Positions 61,500 to 64,000 of a stretch of DNA of 64,000 bases are shown in pieces. Made by a program: the position numbers and the translations under genes. Source of the stretch: an uncultured Alistipes sp. Lineage in GTDB: Bacteria; Bacteroidota; Bacteroidia; Bacteroidales; Rikenellaceae. The notes beneath the pieces are model-generated. The model searched no databases and was not told where the DNA came from. It saw only the letters and a list, made by a program, of their open reading frames with translations. The stretch covers positions 62,001-126,000 of the forward strand of contig CALVFO010000026.1 of NCBI GenBank assembly GCA_944326855.1. The letters run 5' to 3'. Every line of letters begins with the position of its first letter. The stretch's first letter is position 1.

Positions 61500-63566
61500 T
61501 TATCGTTCCAGCGTCACTTGTTCCGGGGAGACCGTATAGCGCAGGGTCTGTCCGTTCACCACACAGCTGATCACCGGAGCGGAACCGTTTTCTTCCAGGG
61601 TGAACTGTTTGGCCCCCAATGAACCGTCCTTTAATGCCGTCGGATAGAAAACACTGGCGATATAGTTCGTTTCGGCCGGAGCTTTTTCGATCAGGATGTG
61701 GTAATAGGGAATCCAGCGGGTGGCCTGACTCTGTACGATCTGATGGTGCAGTTGCCGGCCCGTTTTCAGCGTATAATCGCCTTTGAACAGCGGAACCATC
61801 TCCATGTCGACCCGTTCCCCTTTCAGCGTCATCACCCCGTCCTGTCGGCGGGCTTCCACATTGGGATGGAACAGGACGTCGATTTCGGCTCCCGGCGCGC
61901 ATTTTACCTCGTCGAGCAGAATGACGATGTTGTTTTCCTTATCCAAAATCGCCCAGCGTTTCCATCCCTTCAGTTCCTGGCCGGGATAGGCTTGCGTTGC
62001 ATTTACCAAAGTATAGGCGTAATCGTCTTTCACGACGAATTGTTCGATCTTGCCGCCGATGAAGTGATCGGCCCAGGGTTGATCCTTGTGTTTGGCGACT
62101 TGCTGCTGCTCGCCGTTCACGATTACCACGTTCTGGCCGTAGCTGTTCGTGTAGAGGTAATCCCAGCGCATTTCGTCGAATACGAACAGATCGTACCCTC
62201 CGGCGGCAAACTTGCCGATTACCGATTCATTCTGCCAGGTCAGCGCTACCGAGCCGATGTCCAGAAAACCGTGGTGAGGATCGCCGTTGGGACCCGATTT
62301 GACGGCCAACTGCATGTATTCATCCCCGAAATCCTTGCGCATGAAGGCCCAGTCGATGGTTCGGAAATGTTTGGAGGCCTCGGCCGGTTTGACGGCCGGA
62401 ACATCTTTCGGCGTGGGCCAGATCAGGTTCCACCAGATCGGACCGTCGGGATTGATGCTCTGATCCTGAATATTTTCCAGATACCATTTCCCGGTCGTAT
62501 TTTTGGTCTCGGCGACCAGTTTGTTGTGGGTATGGGTGGCCCCTACCGGGCCGATTTGTCCGCCGTCGCAGAACGGACCGCCCAGCGCGAAGAGGGCGAA
62601 ATCGGTCGGGGTGTTTTTGATGCCCGGCAATTCGAACAGGTTGATCCGGCTGTCGGTCGCCCGTTTGATGGCGTCCATGAAATAGGACGACGTGCCGAAT
62701 CCGTAAGCCCAATAACCGCGACCTTCGGCCCAGCCTCCGTCCATGCCGATCTGTCCGATCATCCCGGCCACTCCTTCACAGGCCCGGGCGACCACATCGA
62801 CCAGTTGCGGATCTTCGGTCAGCAACGTCAGGGCGGCCATGCCGGCCCCGGAGTGGCAGATACCCGACCAATTGCACCGATAGGCCGTCGACCACCAGTG
62901 GTATTCGTAACAGCCCCGGACTTTCGTGATGACTTTTTCCAGCAGGGCGCCACGGATACGGTTGCGCTGGTACTTATTCAGGGCGGGATAGAGCCAGTCG
63001 TACACCAGGGCCACTTCGACACCATAATCACCGGTGGTGTGGTCATAGGAGAAAACCACCTGGTCATCTTGGGCCCCCCACGGCCAGACACGCCCGTAAA
63101 TATTGACAAAATCGTGAGCTTTCTGGATCCAGGTATCCAGCGCACAGATCTTGTCGATCATGTAGTAGGCTTTCTGGGCGTAGGCTTCGTCGCCGTACAT
63201 CTGGTAGAGGAAGGCCAGGGTTTCGGCTCCCTGCAGATAATAGTGGCGGTAGTTCCAGTTGGGATTCTCTCCGCCGATGTAGCGTGCCCGCAGTTTTTCG
63301 GCCACGAACGGAGGTTCCACATCGGGGGTCGTCAGCATATAACGTTCTCCGGCCACGCGAATCATTTCCATGATTTCGGCAGCTTGAGGATCGGTCTCGA
63401 CCAGACGCAGAATCTCCTGCTTGCTTTGGTTGTCGAACACCAGATAAGGATGTTGCAGTTTTTGGGTCGGAATGGCCTTTATGAGGCTCAGGTAGTCCGG
63501 CTCTGCGGACCACACCCCTGAAAGGCTCGTCAAAAGGCATAATGCCAGCGCGAATAATTTTTTCAT
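61500..63566 (-). CDS. Heparinase II/III-family polysaccharide lyase, copy 2
   Basis: A 688-residue secreted paralogue of the lyase at 46235-48265, with a signal peptide ending VWSAE. Long stretches align: QHPYLVFDNQSKQEIL, VALVYDWLYPALNKYQRNRIR, YRCNWSG and RTIDWAFMRKDFG. The motif reads GDPHHGFLDIGSV: H431, H432 and D436 are kept, but F434 replaces the third histidine of copy 1, and AGSF has become IGSV. The likely catalytic Asn (CNWSG) and Tyr (EGRGYWAYG) remain. The changed motif suggests altered specificity or activity. It converges with the second GH78 gene. Confidence 0.84.
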   Translation of the reverse strand: MKKLFALALCLLTSLSGVWSAEPDYLSLIKAIPTQKLQHPYLVFDNQSKQEILRLVETDPQAAEIMEMIRVAGERYMLTTPDVEPPFVAEKLRARYIGGENPNWNYRHYYLQGAETLAFLYQMYGDEAYAQKAYYMIDKICALDTWIQKAHDFVNIYGRVWPWGAQDDQVVFSYDHTTGDYGVEVALVYDWLYPALNKYQRNRIRGALLEKVITKVRGCYEYHWWSTAYRCNWSGICHSGAGMAALTLLTEDPQLVDVVARACEGVAGMIGQIGMDGGWAEGRGYWAYGFGTSSYFMDAIKRATDSRINLFELPGIKNTPTDFALFALGGPFCDGGQIGPVGATHTHNKLVAETKNTTGKWYLENIQDQSINPDGPIWWNLIWPTPKDVPAVKPAEASKHFRTIDWAFMRKDFGDEYMQLAVKSGPNGDPHHGFLDIGSVALTWQNESVIGKFAAGGYDLFVFDEMRWDYLYTNSYGQNVVIVNGEQQQVAKHKDQPWADHFIGGKIEQFVVKDDYAYTLVNATQAYPGQELKGWKRWAILDKENNIVILLDEVKCAPGAEIDVLFHPNVEARRQDGVMTLKGERVDMEMVPLFKGDYTLKTGRQLHHQIVQSQATRWIPYYHILIEKAPAETNYIASVFYPTALKDGSLGAKQFTLEENGSAPVISCVVNGQTLRYTVSPEQVTLER

Positions 63567-64000
63567 AGATTTAGGTTAGGTTATAGAGAGTTGTGTTCGT
63601 GTAGTGCGTGCGAAAAATCCATACAACAAATCCGCCGGACGGGGCCCGGATGGACGGGGGATTGTGTTTGGGTGTCGTTCCGCATCCCGAGGACGGGAAA
63701 CGATGTAAAAATAATAAAAAAACCGTCGGGACAAAGGGGAAAAGACAGAATTCCGGGGCTGTTCCGCAAGTTTATCAACGGGATCCGTCCTTACACGGCG
63801 CCTGGAGGGGTTCTGTCGGTAGCGAGGAATATCATGGTCGGCCGGTTCGGGAAAAGGTCGTTCAAGGGCAGGAGGTGGGATGCGTTTGAATGAGAAAGAA
63901 ACTTTGCGGGAACGGGAATGAACCGCTCATATGCGACGCCCCCCTTCTCAGTTGGGAAGGGGGACGTCGTGTAGCGTAACCGCTTATGTTATTCGGCGAG
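63567..64000. other. Right-end gene-free interval
   Basis: No gene is supportable. A 14-base stem with one mismatch (63934-63947 with 63956-63969, 8-base loop) lies near the right end. It may be a terminator for a gene outside the window. No convincing promoter for the lyase was found, only TATTTTTA on the minus strand near 63706-63713. Confidence 0.45.

Noticed and set aside
61698..63521. 607-residue plus-strand frame
   Set aside because: Antisense to the second heparinase-type lyase; no start context or recognisable domain.

Overview
The window looks like chromosomal DNA of a Bacteroidota bacterium, most likely order Bacteroidales. The evidence is a SusC/SusD pair, many Bacteroidota-type promoters (TTTG, about 19 bases, then TAnnTTTG), few recognisable Shine-Dalgarno sites, many secreted or lipoprotein glycan-degrading enzymes, and the HU-CCDC81/SPOR architecture. 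Base composition is moderate, roughly half GC by eye. A Rikenellaceae-like gut organism would fit, but genus is not established. I see no prophage, insertion sequence, CRISPR array or rRNA operon.

Layout. 1-588: AT-rich, gene-free DNA with five DnaA-box-like 9-mers, a candidate replication origin. 0.6-9.7 kb: housekeeping genes, with a cysteine-free Mrp ATPase diverging from SppA, then lpxK, purine nucleoside phosphorylase, ssb, a YciH/SUI1 protein and a large HEXXH outer-membrane protein. 9.7-10.9 kb: divergent DJ-1/PfpI and HxlR genes. 11.5-22.3 kb: a SusC/SusD pair followed by four tandem, paralogous trehalase-like (GH37-type) enzymes, the most striking feature here. 22.6-36.2 kb: PBP1a, asd, a TonB-C protein, ugd, tex, a small lipoprotein, aminopeptidase P and nrdD-nrdG. 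A cobalamin riboswitch lies in front of nrdD.

36.7-48.3 kb: a large secreted putative glycosidase, a helical-repeat protein, then an exported ADP-ribosylglycohydrolase, ribokinase and sugar permease. These three look like a compact ribose-scavenging (rus-like) set. An esterase and a heparinase II/III-type lyase follow. 48.7-53.3 kb: a minus-strand block with an HTH/S24-like regulator, riboflavin synthase, an orphan histidine kinase, lgt and a SPOR protein. 53.4-53.6 kb: tRNA-Arg(CCG) followed by an unusually structured RNA or terminator. 53.8-63.6 kb: a small outer-membrane protein, two GH78 alpha-L-rhamnosidases and a second heparinase II/III-type lyase.

Together the accessory genes describe a glycan forager that takes apart alpha-linked glucosides (GH37-like), rhamnose-capped glycans (GH78), uronic-acid polymers (lyases) and ribosyl compounds. 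Only the first set has its own SusC/SusD importer in the window. No PUL-type regulator (hybrid two-component system, SusR or ECF-sigma/anti-sigma) is present. All functional assignments come from reading translated sequence and recalled family motifs; no database search was possible.
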